Under the pieces are notes generated by a model that had not been told where the DNA came from, did no database searches, and was given only the letters and a program-made list of their open reading frames with translations. A stretch of 64,000 bases of DNA from Protopterus annectens (Eukaryota > Chordata > Ceratodontiformes > Protopteridae): assembly GCF_019279795.1 (NCBI RefSeq), contig NC_056732.1, forward strand, positions 184,266,503 to 184,330,502. The letters run 5' to 3'. The translations under genes were made by a program, and so were the position numbers. Positions 1 to 14,366 of the stretch are shown here, piece after piece (the stretch's first letter is position 1; every line of letters begins with the position of its first letter).

Positions 1-399
1 GGTGTCCCTTAGTACTCAGTGTTGGGATATCTCCCTTTTGCTATTTACTTCTCAAATCTCCATGGAGAGAGCTAAGACCTCTGACTAGCAAAGGTTGCAG
101 TCAACTGCAGCCTGGTGGTTGTTGTTAATTTGCCCTCTGATGTCCAAACCCTCCAAAATTAACTCTCCCTAGTCAAGACATGATGTCATAAAAATGAGCT
201 CAAACAAAATATGAAAAAAGTATAGTGTCATCACTTTTGGTAGACAGCCCTTTACCTCATCATACTGTATGGAAACACATCATTACAAAATGAAAATACA
301 GTCAGGGGCCGAGTTATTTGGGTCAACAGGTCCCTCCCCTTTGACCATCTTGTGACAACAGTTTTTTTGGAAATCTTTTTATTTGGCCAAGCTAATTGC

Positions 400-700
400 A
401 GAGGAGTATTATCAAGGTTTAAAAAGGTAATGACTCCCTTACACTCAGTATAGATCAGGCCAGTAATTGAAGACAATGCCTCCATTTGTATCTGATTAAA
501 AAATCATCCGATTAGAAAGACCCCTACGGTTCTTAACCAAAAAGATAACAGACCTAAAGTTCCTGTACTGCCAGGAAAGGGTGGAATCTCAAATCCATTA
601 CTCAATGTCTTGCAGACTTTTGAGGAGAGATCTCTGTATTGTTTACTATTGAGGAGACACTCCAGCCCATGTGCAAAAATGGGAAAGAGGGCTTGTGGAT
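400..700 (+). pseudogene. CR1-like LINE, RT C-terminal fragment
   Basis: The plus strand carries decayed coding sequence matching the part of CR1 ORF2 after the polymerase domain. The stretch around 430-485 aligns base by base with 23725-23785, which encodes the conserved ALIRPVIEYNAP segment of CR1-B. It is followed by a match to the FLTKRI...LK...YQERL...RLLRRDL region. Stops and frameshifts are frequent, so this is a dead fragment. The first 400 bases of the window show nothing else I can name. Confidence 0.6.
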
Positions 701-837
701 GGATGAATGGATAGACTGATGGATGGAGCTCTGTGTTGCCTATGTCACAATTAGAAACTCAATTTCGAGTATATCCATCAGTACTCCAACCAGGGACTTA
801 AATCTTCACCAACAAGTAAATAAAACATGGTGGAGGG

Positions 838-1032
838 ACAGATTTATAACCTGAAAAAGTGAAAAAATACTGCACACTTTAATATCAAAACGAACTCCTA
901 GAAAGCTGTGTTTGCCGAAGTGCTAGAGTTTTTGTGTTAAATATTTTGATACTAAAGTGTGCAGTATTTTTTCACTGGTCAAGTGTTTTTTTCAGATAAT
1001 CTTTCTTGAATAGTTTAACAGATTTATAACCT
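838..1032. repeat. 165-bp hairpin insertion with 15-bp target duplication
   Basis: The sequence ACAGATTTATAACCT occurs at 838-852 and again at 1018-1032. Between them lie 165 bp that contain two 33-base inverted arms at 858-890 and 944-976 with one mismatch, around a loop of about 53 bases. A 15-bp direct repeat is the length expected of LINE-type target-primed insertion and is not typical of cut-and-paste transposons. No coding potential is seen. It could be a SINE-like or processed hairpin RNA copy, or a foldback element beside a chance duplication. Confidence 0.7.
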
Positions 1033-1199
1033 AGTGTCTTCTAAACCTCGGGAATAAACTTCTACTGCATGTTAAGCAGTGTGACTCACAATATTCCTTT
1101 AATTATAAGATAAATGACTGGATGGGTGTCAACAAATTGGTTCTGGGATAGACTATCATGGTCCTCCTGATAAAACAACCCTCTTTCTCTCATTCAATC

Positions 1200-1860
1200 A
1201 TCTTGTTTCTAGCATAGTCAGGAAATCCTATGTGACCTAATTAATTTTCAGGGGGAATATCTTAAAGATTCAAAAAAAGTCATCGTATCCCTGTACTCAT
1301 CCTTTATCAGATCTTTCATCAAATACAGTGCCCCGTTTGGTATGTACAAATCCAAGCATATTGCTCAGCTGGAAAGGTTGCAATGAATTTAACCCCTCAC
1401 CCCAAGTTAAAGTCCTTATATCTTTTCCAATAGATTATAACAACTCTTCTTATATGCAGTAGTCAACCAGCTGCACTGAAGCAGTCTGTGTCTCATTTTT
1501 TAAGCCATGAAAGATAAAATCCTATTTGACATCTTATTTCCTAACAAAACCAGTGGTTCTTCAAGCACCCATAGCAGAGACAAACATTTACATCAACATG
1601 TAACAGGATTCACCAGAGGTTTAGGTTCCTAACTCTACATATTCCCAGTGAATTGTATAAGTTACTAGTACAGGTCAAAATGGTTAATCAAAGAATTACC
1701 TTGTCTGCCTTTAAGGAGATTCCTGATGAGTGGATGGGTGGACGTAAATTTGACCAAGGTTATCATGTATTACCCTGCTGTTAAGTTTTCATAAAGGGAA
1801 GCAAGAACTTTTAAATGTGTCAGATTAAAGGTGTATATTGCTTGGCGTCTTATGGACCCT
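1200..1860 (+). pseudogene. CR1-like LINE 3' fragment
   Basis: A second copy of the CR1 ORF2 C-terminal region, separate from 400-700 because both contain the same segment. Around 1277-1380 the plus strand reads VIVSLYSSFIRSFIKYSAPF and then a HIAQLERLQ-type stretch. Near 1706-1760 it reads FKEIPDEWMGG, the end of CR1 ORF2 (compare the LDLWMGN ending in CR1-B near 24150). Several stops interrupt it. Confidence 0.65.
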
Positions 1861-1936
1861 GTGATCACTTGCTTAATATTGTTCCTAAAAGAAACTGGAC
1901 ATCTGTCAACCAGAGTTGTACCGTACTCCTGAGTTA

Positions 1937-2059
1937 CTCATCGGTCATCATGCATACATAACTACTTATACTGCTAACTCATTGGTCATCATGCATGCAT
2001 AACTACTTATACTGCTAATTCATTGGTCATCATGCATGCATAACTACTTATACTGCTAA
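1937..2059. repeat. Tandem repeat, three 41-bp units
   Basis: Three consecutive, nearly identical 41-bp units, each containing GGTCATCATGCAT and CTACTTATACTGCTAA. Units start near 1937, 1978 and 2019 and differ at only a few positions. There is no coding function. Confidence 0.9.
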
Positions 2060-2284
2060 CACCTGTTTTCTGTACCTGGATAATGTGATTAGTGTTTGTC
2101 TGTGGTTTGCATAAGCATCTGAACATCTTGGTGCATGTGAAAAGCAATCTTTCAGATTATGTCTTAGTCTGGCACCAATCTTGAAAAAAACAAATGCTCG
2201 TGAAAAACACTAATTTACTTGTGAAGATACGATTGTTAGTAGTCAATAATTTTGTCCAGGCTATCTTGCTGCTATCAGTATATA

Positions 2285-2286
2285 GG

Positions 2287-2332
<46 letters not shown>

Positions 2333-2335
2333 CAG

Positions 2336-2393
<58 letters not shown>

Positions 2394-2400
2394 ACACATG
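2285..2400. repeat. Compound microsatellite (TAGA)n (CA)n
   Basis: About eleven TAGA units are followed directly by about 25 CA units. Open frames crossing it are low-complexity artefacts. Confidence 0.97.
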
Positions 2401-2670
2401 CACACAGTTATAATTGCTAGTGTTGAATGGCACAGATGTCAAAATCATAACTATCACCCCATTTCCTGTGACTTACAACTTGCATCTCCACAACAGGCTT
2501 TATCATGGGTCCTACAAGAGGACAAGTAGGTGACTTTCACTACTGTAGTGGTCAATAAAAAAACAAGTTGACCATTTGTGATCAACATTAGAAACTGCTA
2601 ACATATACATACATACACAAACATCTCTATATATTATTGCATATACAAATATGTATACATATGTGTATTT

Positions 2671-2690
2671 TATATATACATATAAATATA

Positions 2691-2738
<48 letters not shown>
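2671..2738. repeat. (TA)n microsatellite
   Basis: Near-perfect TA dinucleotide tract with a few CA interruptions. Confidence 0.95.
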
Positions 2739-2739
<1 letters not shown>

Positions 2740-2741
<2 letters not shown>

Positions 2742-4112
2742 CTATAGATAGCTGTATGCGAAACACTGAAAACACTGAATGGCTGAAATGTCAAACAGCA
2801 TAATGGCATATTGGATTAATAGCTGATCTTTACATTACCTCATTTTAAGAAGTCCAGGAAAACAGTCATTAACTTAAATTAGTGTTGTTCTGTCTGCTGT
2901 GGCTGAAGATGCAAGTGATCCTTAATATATTTTACTGCAGAAAGAACATGATGAACTTGTGAGCACAGCAAACTTTGATAGGAGTAAACTACCACAATTT
3001 TCTCAAGGCTTTCATTTGTGCTGGAAAAAAAGTGGCAATAAACACTACCACCAAAGCTTGTGAAGCAGTCATAGTTACAAAGAGTTATACATTTCTTGAA
3101 AAGGGCAGTCATAAGTATTACCGGGACTGAGACATAGTGAGTCATAACACTATACTGAAAATCTTCTCATGCAAAAATCCAGTACAGCTGCTTGCAACAG
3201 CTGGTGTGCAGTTCACATTCTGGTATCTTGCAGACTATTTATTTGAAAAAATGATTTGGAGCTGTAGTTACTGCAAATTTTGTTCCAGAAGTATAAGTGA
3301 TAACCATTTGGAAATATACTAATTCAGACCTTTTAATTTTTCCCAATACTTAGTTATCAAAACTGTACCTATTGTCTGTTGATTTACAACTACTTAACAT
3401 TATGGGACTGGTATTCAGATGCGGGTACATTACAGAATATATCATAGTACAAGATTTAGATTTACAGTTTTTGTGGAATTATTTTCTGACTGGTATTCAG
3501 ATTTTAGCATGTGGACAATTATAATAAAGCATATTATTTGTCCCCGCTATCTTTCTTGAAATGAACTTTCCTAATTTATGTAGCTTCAGTCTTTAATCTT
3601 TGGCATGATTACCTGTGGAAAGCTGTACCTTATTGTTCATTAGTTAAGGGGGTTGTTTATGCATGCATATTATAAATATAGATTAAGGCATATTAACCCA
3701 CTATACTATCAGACATGTTCAGTGAACTGTATTGAAGACCAGTAGAACAATTATCTTTGGTAAAGAGGAGAACAAATCCTCACATTTATGCAGAGGGTAG
3801 TGTAGTACTTAACACAGCTCTCACCATAATTGTACAACCTTACGTAGGTTACACATTTTTGAAGATAAGGGACCTTATCAATCTAGCTACATGCCTGTCA
3901 GCACGTGCGTGCGCACGTAGGCAGGCATAGCTCTCTTTCCCTTCAGTTTTATCACATTTATTAACATCAATTATGTTCTAATTATTTTATTTCCAAACTT
4001 CTAATGAACACTTAAGGCAGATAAAAGTTATTCTTATATAGAATTAGATGATAACTGATCTTAAGTCAGGATATTTACCCTCCAACTGACTGCAACAAGG
4101 TTCCCTAACACG
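2740..4112. other. No gene recognised
   Basis: Non-repetitive AT-rich sequence. The short open frames here (largest about 88 codons at 2879-3145, minus) resemble no family I know and have no exon-like features. A small palindromic GC-rich patch lies at 3900-3930. Confidence 0.5.
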
Positions 4113-4299
4113 TATTCAGCTCATTTTTTTTTTCAAAACAGGTTTATTGTTTTAACATATAAGAGAAATATCATAACAATTTTATACAAGTAATTAAAAT
4201 AGGTATTATTATAATATTCAACAAAACAACTAAAGTATTTACAAAGACATCCACTACAATCAGATCAATTAATTAAACTAGAATACCATGCTATTGAAA

Positions 4300-5726
4300 T
4301 TAAAATTTTTTTAACAAATTTTGTAAATTATCCCATACAATATAATAAGATGTTTTTCTATTTGTTCTTGTCCTAATTGTGTTTATTTCCATATGGCACA
4401 CTATATTCATAACATTTTTAAATTCATTGAACGAAGGAGGTGTATCTGAAATCCAATTTCTAGTTATTATTTTCCTAGCCACTGCTAGAATAGACCATAA
4501 CAAGGGAAGCTTAACCTTTTAACACTTTGAGGTACAGGTGTGTTGAATAATATAAGAGATTTAGAAATAATGAAATTATCTGTAAAAGAGCCTGCAAAAT
4601 TCATTAATTGACTTCCAGTATTCTTTCAATTTTATACAGTCATAAAACATATGAGCCCAGTCAGCATTAATTTCTACATTACATCTCTTACATAAATTAT
4701 CTTTATTATTTATTTTATTCATCATCAAAGGTGTATAAAAAGATCTATGTAAAAATTTCCATGTATAGAGTCTCCAGACAATGGAAGACGTAGTTCTATA
4801 AGCAGATTCCAATATATATTGTTTATCTTGTTGATTTGGTGGGTCCCCATTAATAGAAGTGAAATAATTCCAGTATGAATCTACACTGTAAAAAGTTCCT
4901 TGTCTGATAATTTTATGTATGTATGAAAGTTTACCTTTATCAGAAACTTTATGTTGTAAATTTAATATCAAGTAATCAATCAGTGTTGGAATAGATTCTT
5001 TAACTGTTATAGACATTAGATCTATTTTATTAATGAGATGTTGTCTAAAGGTCTGAACCTCTAACCAACAAGTTTCTCTTAGATCAAATTCTTGTTTTAA
5101 GAAATCTAGATTTTTAACTTTATTATCAGATATCAACTGATACCAGTACTTTAGATCATTATCTATAGCTAAATGAGTTCCTTCAGAAGTAGATGACAAA
5201 GGCATACCCTGAGTATACATTATAGGGAATACAATAAAATTCCATTCCCTATACTTAGGGTGCATGAATATAAACTTACGATAACTAATAATAATATTTA
5301 ATGGGTAACAAACCATATGTTTAGGTGTAATAGGTGAAGTACAAAATTCCTTTAGTAACCATAACATGGAGTTATTTACAATCATATTTTTATGTGTTAA
5401 GGAGATTTTCATGAAGTGCATACTAATTAGCTCCCAATAATCTTTCCATTTTGTGACATATGACTGATCTATTAATAAAGTAATAACTTTTACAATAGAA
5501 GAGATAGTATATAAATTAAAGTCTGGAAAAGAAATACCCCTTGAGACCAGCTATTAGTATGTTTCTTTAATGCAATCCTAGGTCTATTAGGTGCCCATAG
5601 GAAATTTAACATTAGTGTATTCAGTTTCTTGATAATTATTTTTGTAGGTGGAAGTATTATTGATTGTATTAAGTATAAAATCTTGGGAAATATTATCATT
5701 TTAATAATTGTAAGTCTCTCCTCCAT
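4300..5726 (-). pseudogene. L1-A ORF2 C-terminal region
   Basis: Three open pieces (5726-5490, 5421-4576, 4503-4300) continue ORF2 after the polymerase domain. The first contains a thumb-like segment with the L1-typical LNTLMLNFLWAP stretch. The second, 281 codons, ends with a zinc-knuckle pattern C-x2-C-x9-H-x4-C near residues 255-273, typical of L1 ORF2. The third holds the final ILAVARKIITRNW region. Breaks between pieces show at least two frameshifts or stops. Confidence 0.85.
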
Positions 5727-6866
5727 AGTAAAAACATATTATTCCAGGTATTAAAAGATTTTGTATATTAAGAAAACAGGTATTATAATTATTATATATA
5801 ATAGATTTAATATCTTTAGATAGTATTATACCTAAATAAGTTATCTGACCTGAATTGGGTACATATTTAGTAAAATCACTAATGACAATATTTTTTTCGT
5901 GTATATATAGGTAGTATTTTAGTTTTTCTTCATTGAATATTAAACCAGAAATACTTTTAAAATTCATCATGTTATCAAATAGAGACTGCATAGAAGAATT
6001 AGATCCTGCTGATGTAATTAGAACATCATCTGCAAAAAGTTGAATTTTGGATGTTGTATTTTCATCTATTTCAAAACCCTCTATGTCAGTACTGTTTCTG
6101 ATCAAATTAGCCCAAGGCTCCATTACTAAAGTGAATAATAGTGGAGAAAGTGGACAACCTTGTTTTGTACCTTTAAGAATGGGTATTTTTTGTAAAACAT
6201 ATGTTCCTACCTTAATATAAGCCAACGTTCCTTTGTATAAATGCTCAATTAGATTTACAAATGCATCTGAGAAGTTTGTGCACTTCATTAAGGTAAACAA
6301 ATAGTCCCAACTTACTGAATCAAATGCTGAACTTATATCAAGACTAATAAGTGTTAAATCTTTCTTTTTCCTATTTGCAAAATCTATTAATGTTAAAGTT
6401 CTTCTTATATTATCAAAAGTATTTCTATTTACAATGAAGCCTGTCTGATCTATATCTATAATGCCGGGAATGATTGTCTTCAATCTATCAGCAAAAATAC
6501 TCATAAACATTTTATAATCAACATTAAGTAATGAGATGGGCCGATATGAAGAACATCTAGTTGGATCTTTATTAGGTTTTAAAATTGGCTAAATAAATGT
6601 ATATTGCCAAGATGGGGGGTTATTAACTCAGTTTGGGCCAAAATAAAAACCTTATGTATTAATGAATATGTACTTTTAGAAAGGATTTTATATATCTCTG
6701 GTATAATACCATCATTACCCGGTGCTTTGTTTGATTTAAGCTTATTTATTTGTGTAATAACTTCTGTATATGAAATACTCTTGTCCAATAGTTTAATCTG
6801 TTGTTTATTAAGCTTTTTATTCATGTTTGTGGTTATAAACTCCTTTATTTTATCTTTAGGTTCCAT
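5701..6866 (-). pseudogene. L1-A ORF2 reverse transcriptase domain
   Basis: Reverse transcriptase that would copy element RNA at a nicked target. The piece at 6866-6579 has the finger motif KSNKAPGNDGI. After a break, 6510-5701 encodes motif A (LDISSAFD, near residues 57-64), motif B (GTKQGCPLSPLLF, about 114-126) and motif C (FADD, about 157-160). The catalytic aspartates of A and C are all present. A frameshift at the 3' end moves the reading into the overlapping frame at 5726-5490, and a gap in the frame lies near 6511-6578. Confidence 0.9.
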
Positions 6867-7334
6867 GTTAATGTTATTATGGTTAATTTTGTGAAAGTGA
6901 TTTCTAAATTCATCTAGTATTTCTGGTATACTAGAAACATTCTTCTTTTCCTTAGAGAAAAGATTTCTTTGATATGGTTTTGTTTATTCAACCTTTTTGT
7001 TTTATTTTTAAGTCTATGTAAGTATTTGGGGCTTATTGAATAAGACAAAACTTGTATTTCTCTAAAGTTATTTTAACTTTATGAGTTAAAATGTCTTTGT
7101 ATTTCTCATTTAGTTTGTTTATTTCTTCAATAACTTTCTTGTCCATAATATTTTCTTTATTATTATGTTTATAAGAGTCTAATTTACTTTGAATATCTAA
7201 CAATTCCTTATCCCAAGATTTCCTTTTATTATTATACCATCTGATACTTTGTCCATATAGATATGATTTTAAGGCATCCCAAACATAAACAATGGAGACT
7301 TAGGAGTATTATTTATGTCTAAAAAATGTTTTAC

Positions 7335-8132
7335 TTATGAAAGTATATATTCTTTATAGTCTTTTAGTTGAGTTAAGTATGCTGGTATCCTTTTGATCTG
7401 AACATTATGAGTATTTTTTATCATGAATTCAAAAACAATTGAATTATGATCAGCTATAGGACATGAAATGATTTTGGAATTAATTAAATCTGTTACCATC
7501 TGGTTAGAAATAAAGACCCTATCTATTTTTAAATAAGTTTTGTATCTGTTAGAAAAAAAGGTGTATGGTAATGATTTTGAATTTATCTGATTATTAATAT
7601 CATTCAAATGATAAGAATTAGCAAAATCATTTAAATGTTTTGCATTAGATGTAATTCTTCTTTTCCCTATAGTGGTAGTATCACTTTCATGTAGTATACA
7701 ATTAAAGTCACCAGCTAAAATAATATCTCCTATAGAGAATGATATGATCTTATCAAGATGATGTTTCACTGCATTAATACCAATTCCAGGTATCCAATAT
7801 ACATTAATTAAAGTGTAAGTCTTCCCATTAATTTGTATTGTAACCATACAAAACATTCCTTTGTCATCCTGATAAGACTTAATGGTTTTAGGAATGGGCA
7901 TACTTTTATTCCATAAAATAGCCACTTCTCTTTTTTTCTGAGTATGCTCTGAACTAACCAATACTGTATATTTGTTTGTGGCTAGTTTATCAATATCTTT
8001 TTTCAAGAGATGGGTTTCTTGCAGGAAGACTAAGTTGGCCTTATGTAAATTAATGTTTCTTATTAGGCTTGCCCTTTTACATGGATTATTCAATCCATTA
8101 ATGTTTAAAGAAATTCCTTTTAAAGATGTCAT
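7335..8132 (-). pseudogene. L1-A ORF2 apurinic-like endonuclease domain
   Basis: A continuous 265-codon frame encodes the N-terminal endonuclease that nicks target DNA for integration. Visible catalytic motifs are LNINGLNN (about residues 9-16), QETH with the key Glu at 39, NVYWIPG (110-116), GDFN (141-144), KIDRVFIS, and ADHN in place of the usual SDH near 240. The start is chosen at the methionine six residues before the LNINGLNN strand, typical for L1 ORF2. ORF2 then breaks at the stop at 7335; 7334-6867 is scrambled coding sequence linking to the RT. Confidence 0.9.
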
Positions 8133-8338
8133 TTGGCATTTTTAAAACTTAAGAATCTTATGATCAAAATAACAAATAACAAGATAAGTAATGTTACATC
8201 TCCTCCTTTAGGTGTACCTTTAAATATAGCTGTATTTATTGAATCTCTTATGGGATTTTGATAGGATTCAATTTTGTTTGTAGTGACAATGAATGTACAA
8301 AATATATTGTGGATGTCAAAACTATATACAAATAACAA

Positions 8339-9352
<1,014 letters not shown>

Positions 9353-10919
9353 ATCTCACTGAGTTGTGTCCTTGCCGAGCACTATCTTACTTGCTGTCCC
9401 TACAATAAATCTGTCTGCTTTATACAAAATAATGCACAGTAAACACATTTTAGTAACCAGATTTTACAACCATGCTATACTACTGCTTTAAAATATATCA
9501 CATGACAATTTCTTCCAGAATAGAGTTATAAAATTATTTATGCTTGTCAATCAGATGAATTAAATGAGTTATAGTAATGTATATGTTTGGAACATAAGTT
9601 TTTAACACAGATTATTAAGCTGCTGTTAAGTAGATTTTCAAAAACACTTGAATAAATGTTTCATTTTATATGCCTTCTAAAATAAGACATTTACTTACTA
9701 CAAGAAACTGTATCATTTAAACTCCTTATAACTGACATATTTTATGAATTATAACATAGATATTTAAGTAATTATATAAAATAACTCACATTTAGATGTT
9801 AAAGAGTTCATTTTCCTTCACATAGTCGCATTTGTATCATTTCTATTTCCTGGTAGAGTGACATTCCTGAATCTGTGATGTGTCAGTGTGATATCTAGGT
9901 CAAAGGTGAGACTGGCTGCTTTCAGCTTCTCTGTGAGAATTCTGAGAGTTGAAGCTTTTGAAGTAGCTCATGGACACTGTGCATGAGACAGCCCACATCC
10001 CAGATTGTCTCTCTTAACATTTTGGCGGAAACTTATTAAAACTAGTGACAAACATTCATTTAGCAGTGTAAATGCATCTAAACATGACAAAACCTTCACA
10101 ATGTATTTTACAGGTTATTACAGCCTCTATGTAAGTGAAATTAAGCCCAAAATTATTAATAAGTAATAAAACTCAATATTTTTGTCCCAACTCAATTTTT
10201 ATGCAAATCTTATTATTTACTGTGTCTATATGATCAAAAGCATTTCTATATATTAATAAAGAAAAGAAAAAGAGAGTAGAAAATAAAAGGGTGTAAGGCA
10301 GAAATAAAAAAATGTAAGAAAAAGCTATAACAAAGTATATATAATGGAATATTACTTACTGTTTATATTAATAGAGTTAAAAATAAAACATATTATTTAC
10401 TATTATTTAGTTCTAATTATTATTAGTTAAAGCATGACAGATTATTTACAAACAAGCATAAGCAGTATAATCAAGAAAGTATAATTAGGAATAGCATTTG
10501 AAGAACATATAAACTTTTTTACAAGGAATAAATATGTTATTATTCTATTAATCATATTTTCATTACTCTTCTCCCTGCCCTCCCCACCCTTTACCCACGA
10601 CATAATCCAAATAGAATGTCATTGTTTAAACAAAGAAAAGAAGAAAAGAAGAAAAAAAAAAGATAAAGAAAAAAATGTATCAAATTACTGACCTTACTTC
10701 TCCTTTTCAGAAAGAGAAACAAGTTGAATCACAGCTTGCCATTAAATCTCCAGATATTTTGACTAGTTATGAAACAAAACATTTCTTTGCACACAGAGAA
10801 TAACTTTGATTAAATCTTTTTCAAAATATTTGTGGCTTCTTGGAAATGAAGGAACTATATTTAAAAAGATTAATAATGAAATAAAATGATGAGAGAAAAA
10901 ACATAGAACAAATCATTTG
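9353..10919 (-). other. L1-A inter-ORF spacer, no gene recognised
   Basis: About 1.6 kb of AT-rich sequence with an A-rich patch near 10620-10680. No coding motif is seen. It makes the ORF1-ORF2 interval of L1-A unusually long, so an unrecognised insertion here is possible. Confidence 0.4.
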
Positions 10920-11828
10920 TTTTTAGTCTCTTCTTCTTCTCTGAAGTCTTCCACGAAGTTTCAGTTGCCAGTCTCTTTAATAAAGGACTAGCCCATTCAA
11001 TTTCCTCTATTTTATCCAAAATCTTATTTTTTTTGATAAACAGTAAAGCAGAGTCTAACTCATCAACAATTTTAGGACCATCAGAAAGGAAGTTTTAAAG
11101 CTTGGCAGGAAACAAAAGGTATGTTTCAAACTGTGCTTTTTAAGCTCCCTTATTAGTGGCAGAAAACTTTTCTTTAGCTATTACCATGGAAGAATAGTCA
11201 TTGTCAAAACGCACAGTTGTCTCATTAATCTTAACAGGAGCTTTAGCCCAAGCAGATTTAAGAACCATCTCTTTATCAAAAGATGATAGAAATCTAACTA
11301 TAACTGATCTAGGATAGTTTTTGTTAGAGTTAGTATTAGCTATAGATCTATGTGCTCTTTCGATACCAAAAGAGAATGCTTCTGGTAAGTCTAAAGTTTT
11401 AGGAGCCATGTTGTTAAAAAGAAGTAATATTGTTACCTTCAATATTTTCTGGCAGTCCAAAAATCCTAATGTTATTGCCTAGATCTATTTTCCAGGTCAT
11501 CCAGCTTTGTTTGTAAATGTGTATTTTGTTTTAGCAAAAACTCAATGTTGATTTCCTCTTCTTGTATTCTATTTTCCATGTCATTCACAGCTTCTTCTAT
11601 GCCTGTCATCTGGATCTTCTGTTGTTGCAGGTCTATATGTAACAAGTCTATTTGTTTTGTAGTTTTTTCTATGAAGGTGTCTATTTTAGTATCCATTTTA
11701 TCCATCTTAGCAGTAAGTTGCTGGATTATAATTATCAGAGACTGAAGTTCTTTCTTGATGCTGGAGTCTTGAGAATTTGTCTTACTGGAACTCATTTCAG
11801 ACTGATAAACTGACAGGAAAATTTCCAA
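10920..11828 (-). pseudogene. L1-A ORF1 (coiled-coil RNA-binding protein)
   Basis: The first piece (11828-11472) begins with a Ser/Lys-rich leader and then a long heptad-type coiled coil, roughly residues 25-115, ending in the LENRSRQ signature that precedes the RRM in L1 ORF1. After a stop, the frame at 11460-11140 contains the RRM and C-terminal part (ERAHRS; PRSVIVRFLSSFDKE; KINETTVRFDNDYS). ORF1p normally trimerises and coats element RNA. Decayed coding continues to about 10920. The break right after the coiled coil would leave a protein without RNA-binding domains. Confidence 0.88.
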
Positions 11829-12135
11829 AGTGATTTCTGACAGGAATATTGCTAAGATTTCCTTTCTTTTTTAGATATAGTTCAAGAACTATATAAAACA
11901 AATGTATTTAGAAAGAAAATTACTTCAAAAAATAATTTTTTAAGTAATTAATTCCTGTCAGTGTAATGAAATTGGTGGAGCTGAAGAAATCTGCTGCTAT
12001 CCTGTGTTCATCCTTGGCCACCTATTCAGCTCATTTTTGAGTGCTTCACATAACTGCACTTACAATGGGGTGAAAATTAACAAGAAAAAAGTATTTTTAC
12101 AGGGAAGTAAGCTCCCCCCCTGCACCCTTTATACC

Positions 12136-12138
<3 letters not shown>

Positions 12139-12202
<64 letters not shown>
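12139..12202. repeat. (CA)n microsatellite
   Basis: About 31 CA units just outside the right TSD of L1-A. Confidence 0.97.
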
Positions 12203-12203
<1 letters not shown>

Positions 12204-12399
12204 TTGTGTGTTTGTATACTAGGTCCAAGGTCATGTCGACACAGTGAAAGGAGAACACCCCAGTGTACTTCCTAGAATAAGCTATCTAGTCACATACTAG
12301 TGATCTCACAAATGACTATCAATCACTAGTGCTTTGAAAAGAAGCCTGACTCCACTGTCACAGCTGTTCCTCCACTAAAAAGATAAGTACAATGCTTCC

Positions 12400-14345
12400 T
12401 CAATATTCTAAAATTCAAATGCCTTGGACCAGTCAAGGAAAAGCCTGCTACAACAAATAATATACTAGAAACCTTCTAGTTAACATATCTTTAGTTTGCT
12501 CAGCCACAAATATCATACCCTGTGTGGTAGATCAGATCACACTGCAGTAATGCTGTCCATCAAACCCCAATTTAACCTTGTGTGCAATACTGCCATGTTT
12601 AGGAGTGCCACAGGAGGTGGCTACACCAAAAGCAAATGAGGCAAACATAGACTGAGATGAAATCCTTATTAACCCTTACTTGATAATAACTGACAGATAA
12701 TTGTGTTTCACCCTTGACAAACTCATTACTACCAATATTCTCACAGAATGTAAATACAGTGGAAGTTTCAAGAATACCTCATTGGTAGAATTATACAATA
12801 AGCAAACTATGCAGTAAAAAAGAAGTAGATATTCTCAAAATATAGAATAATTCATTGGGATACAAATAAAATGGGTTCAACAGACTAAAACAAAAGTTTT
12901 GAGATTAGTTGACTAAGCCAAGGCCTCAGATGCACTCCAGGTTGCTACAAAAGCAGAAGATACCCATAAATCCTTTCATAGTTATAAACAGAACACTGGG
13001 ACTGATTCATAAAACAGCAGTGTCCTTATGTCAGTAATGCAGCAAACTCTGAATGACAAGATAGCACTAACATCCTTGCAAACTGATTTTGCACTTATTT
13101 TGCCAAGCCACCTTATGTCTCTTCTTACTATTGTAACCTAGGGGTGATCTACCAAACAGAACCAGAGATCAAATGTATGTACCATCCTCTAAGTACAAAA
13201 CATCCATCTCCACAATCTCAGATAATATTCCAAGCTGATTTTTGGACCCAAAACTGTATAGATCCCTACACATCATGTGGAAACAGGTTGTGGTGATCTC
13301 TGTATGTAAAGGTACATGCACAACCAGTTCAGGGAGATATTCACTTGTCAGTCTTTTCTATAACATCTGCAATTTTATGGAGAGGATACTAAAGAAGCGG
13401 GTTTTGAAGAATATAAGCAACACAGTAACGCTATACATGAGGCAGTCTGATTTCATGAGGGTTAGCTTATGCTTTCAAACCTGGACTGTTTATTTGACAA
13501 AGATGCAACTAACTTGTGATGTTTTTGGTATGCTCAGCTTATCTTAATATTACAAAATTGTTTAATGTTATTACCCCACAAGGATTGCAAATAAATACCA
13601 CAGTGATCTGCAAGACTGCCAATTGTCTCTTGTGAAGGATCCAGTGATGAGGTTGATTAGCCATTGTTCTATAGCAGATAAGGTAACCAGTGGAATCTTG
13701 TAATTGTCCATTAACCATGACGCCTATTCTGGCATCAGTCACCACTCTGGCATTTCAGCATAGTTCAAATATAATCTACTCCTAATATAAAGCCGATGGT
13801 ATGACACTAAATAGAGGCAACTGCGCCATAATTATTTCTAGAAAGTAAATAGTTGTTGCTGTTTATACTATCAAGGGCATGCTTTTAAGGTATAAATTCT
13901 GATTGTGGACACAGGTATATTACTAGATGAAAATGTAGTAAGAAAAGCCTTTGATCTGGCTCATATGGTACTCCAAGGGATTGCTCATCACTGTAGAGAT
14001 ATAATTGATCTTGTTTTACCTCAGAGTTTGGTTTGTCATTGAGTGTAATGTCCCTGTCTGAATAGTCCTAAGAAAGCATGTGACACAAACAAAGATCGTA
14101 TGGAGCTTCTTTATTAACAGGACTCATGGTCATGGGAGTCTCAATTACTTAGATTAAACAACTGACCCTGTCCTTGGTCTTGTATTGTGTGAAGCAACTT
14201 ATGTCTTATCTTCTGGGCATGAAATACTCCTGCTCAAGATTCTGTGTCTGGAATGAAAAATGCGATGGCTAAATATTGTGTGAATACAGTTAACTTAATT
14301 AGCAGCTGTAGCAAATATGACAAGCCAGTTATCAGATAGTTCTCT
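12400..14345 (+). pseudogene. CR1-like LINE remnant (CR1-A), ORF2
   Basis: Strongly decayed plus-strand ORF2. Around 12440-12475 the sequence matches the end of the EN domain (TTNNILE-like, compare LEQLVRVPT in CR1-B). At 13370-13470 it matches RT fingers (a MERILKKRVLKNIS segment, then QSDFMR). At 13950-13975 a KAFD motif A remnant is visible, and near 14170-14200 a weak match to the motif B region. Stops occur in every frame. It ends about where the next CR1 begins. Confidence 0.65.
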
Positions 14346-14366
14346 TACGTTAATAGGTTCACAGAT

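Noticed and set aside
3900-3935. Functional palindrome around CACGTGCGTGCGCACGT
   Set aside because: Short and isolated; no neighbouring element or repeat supports a role.
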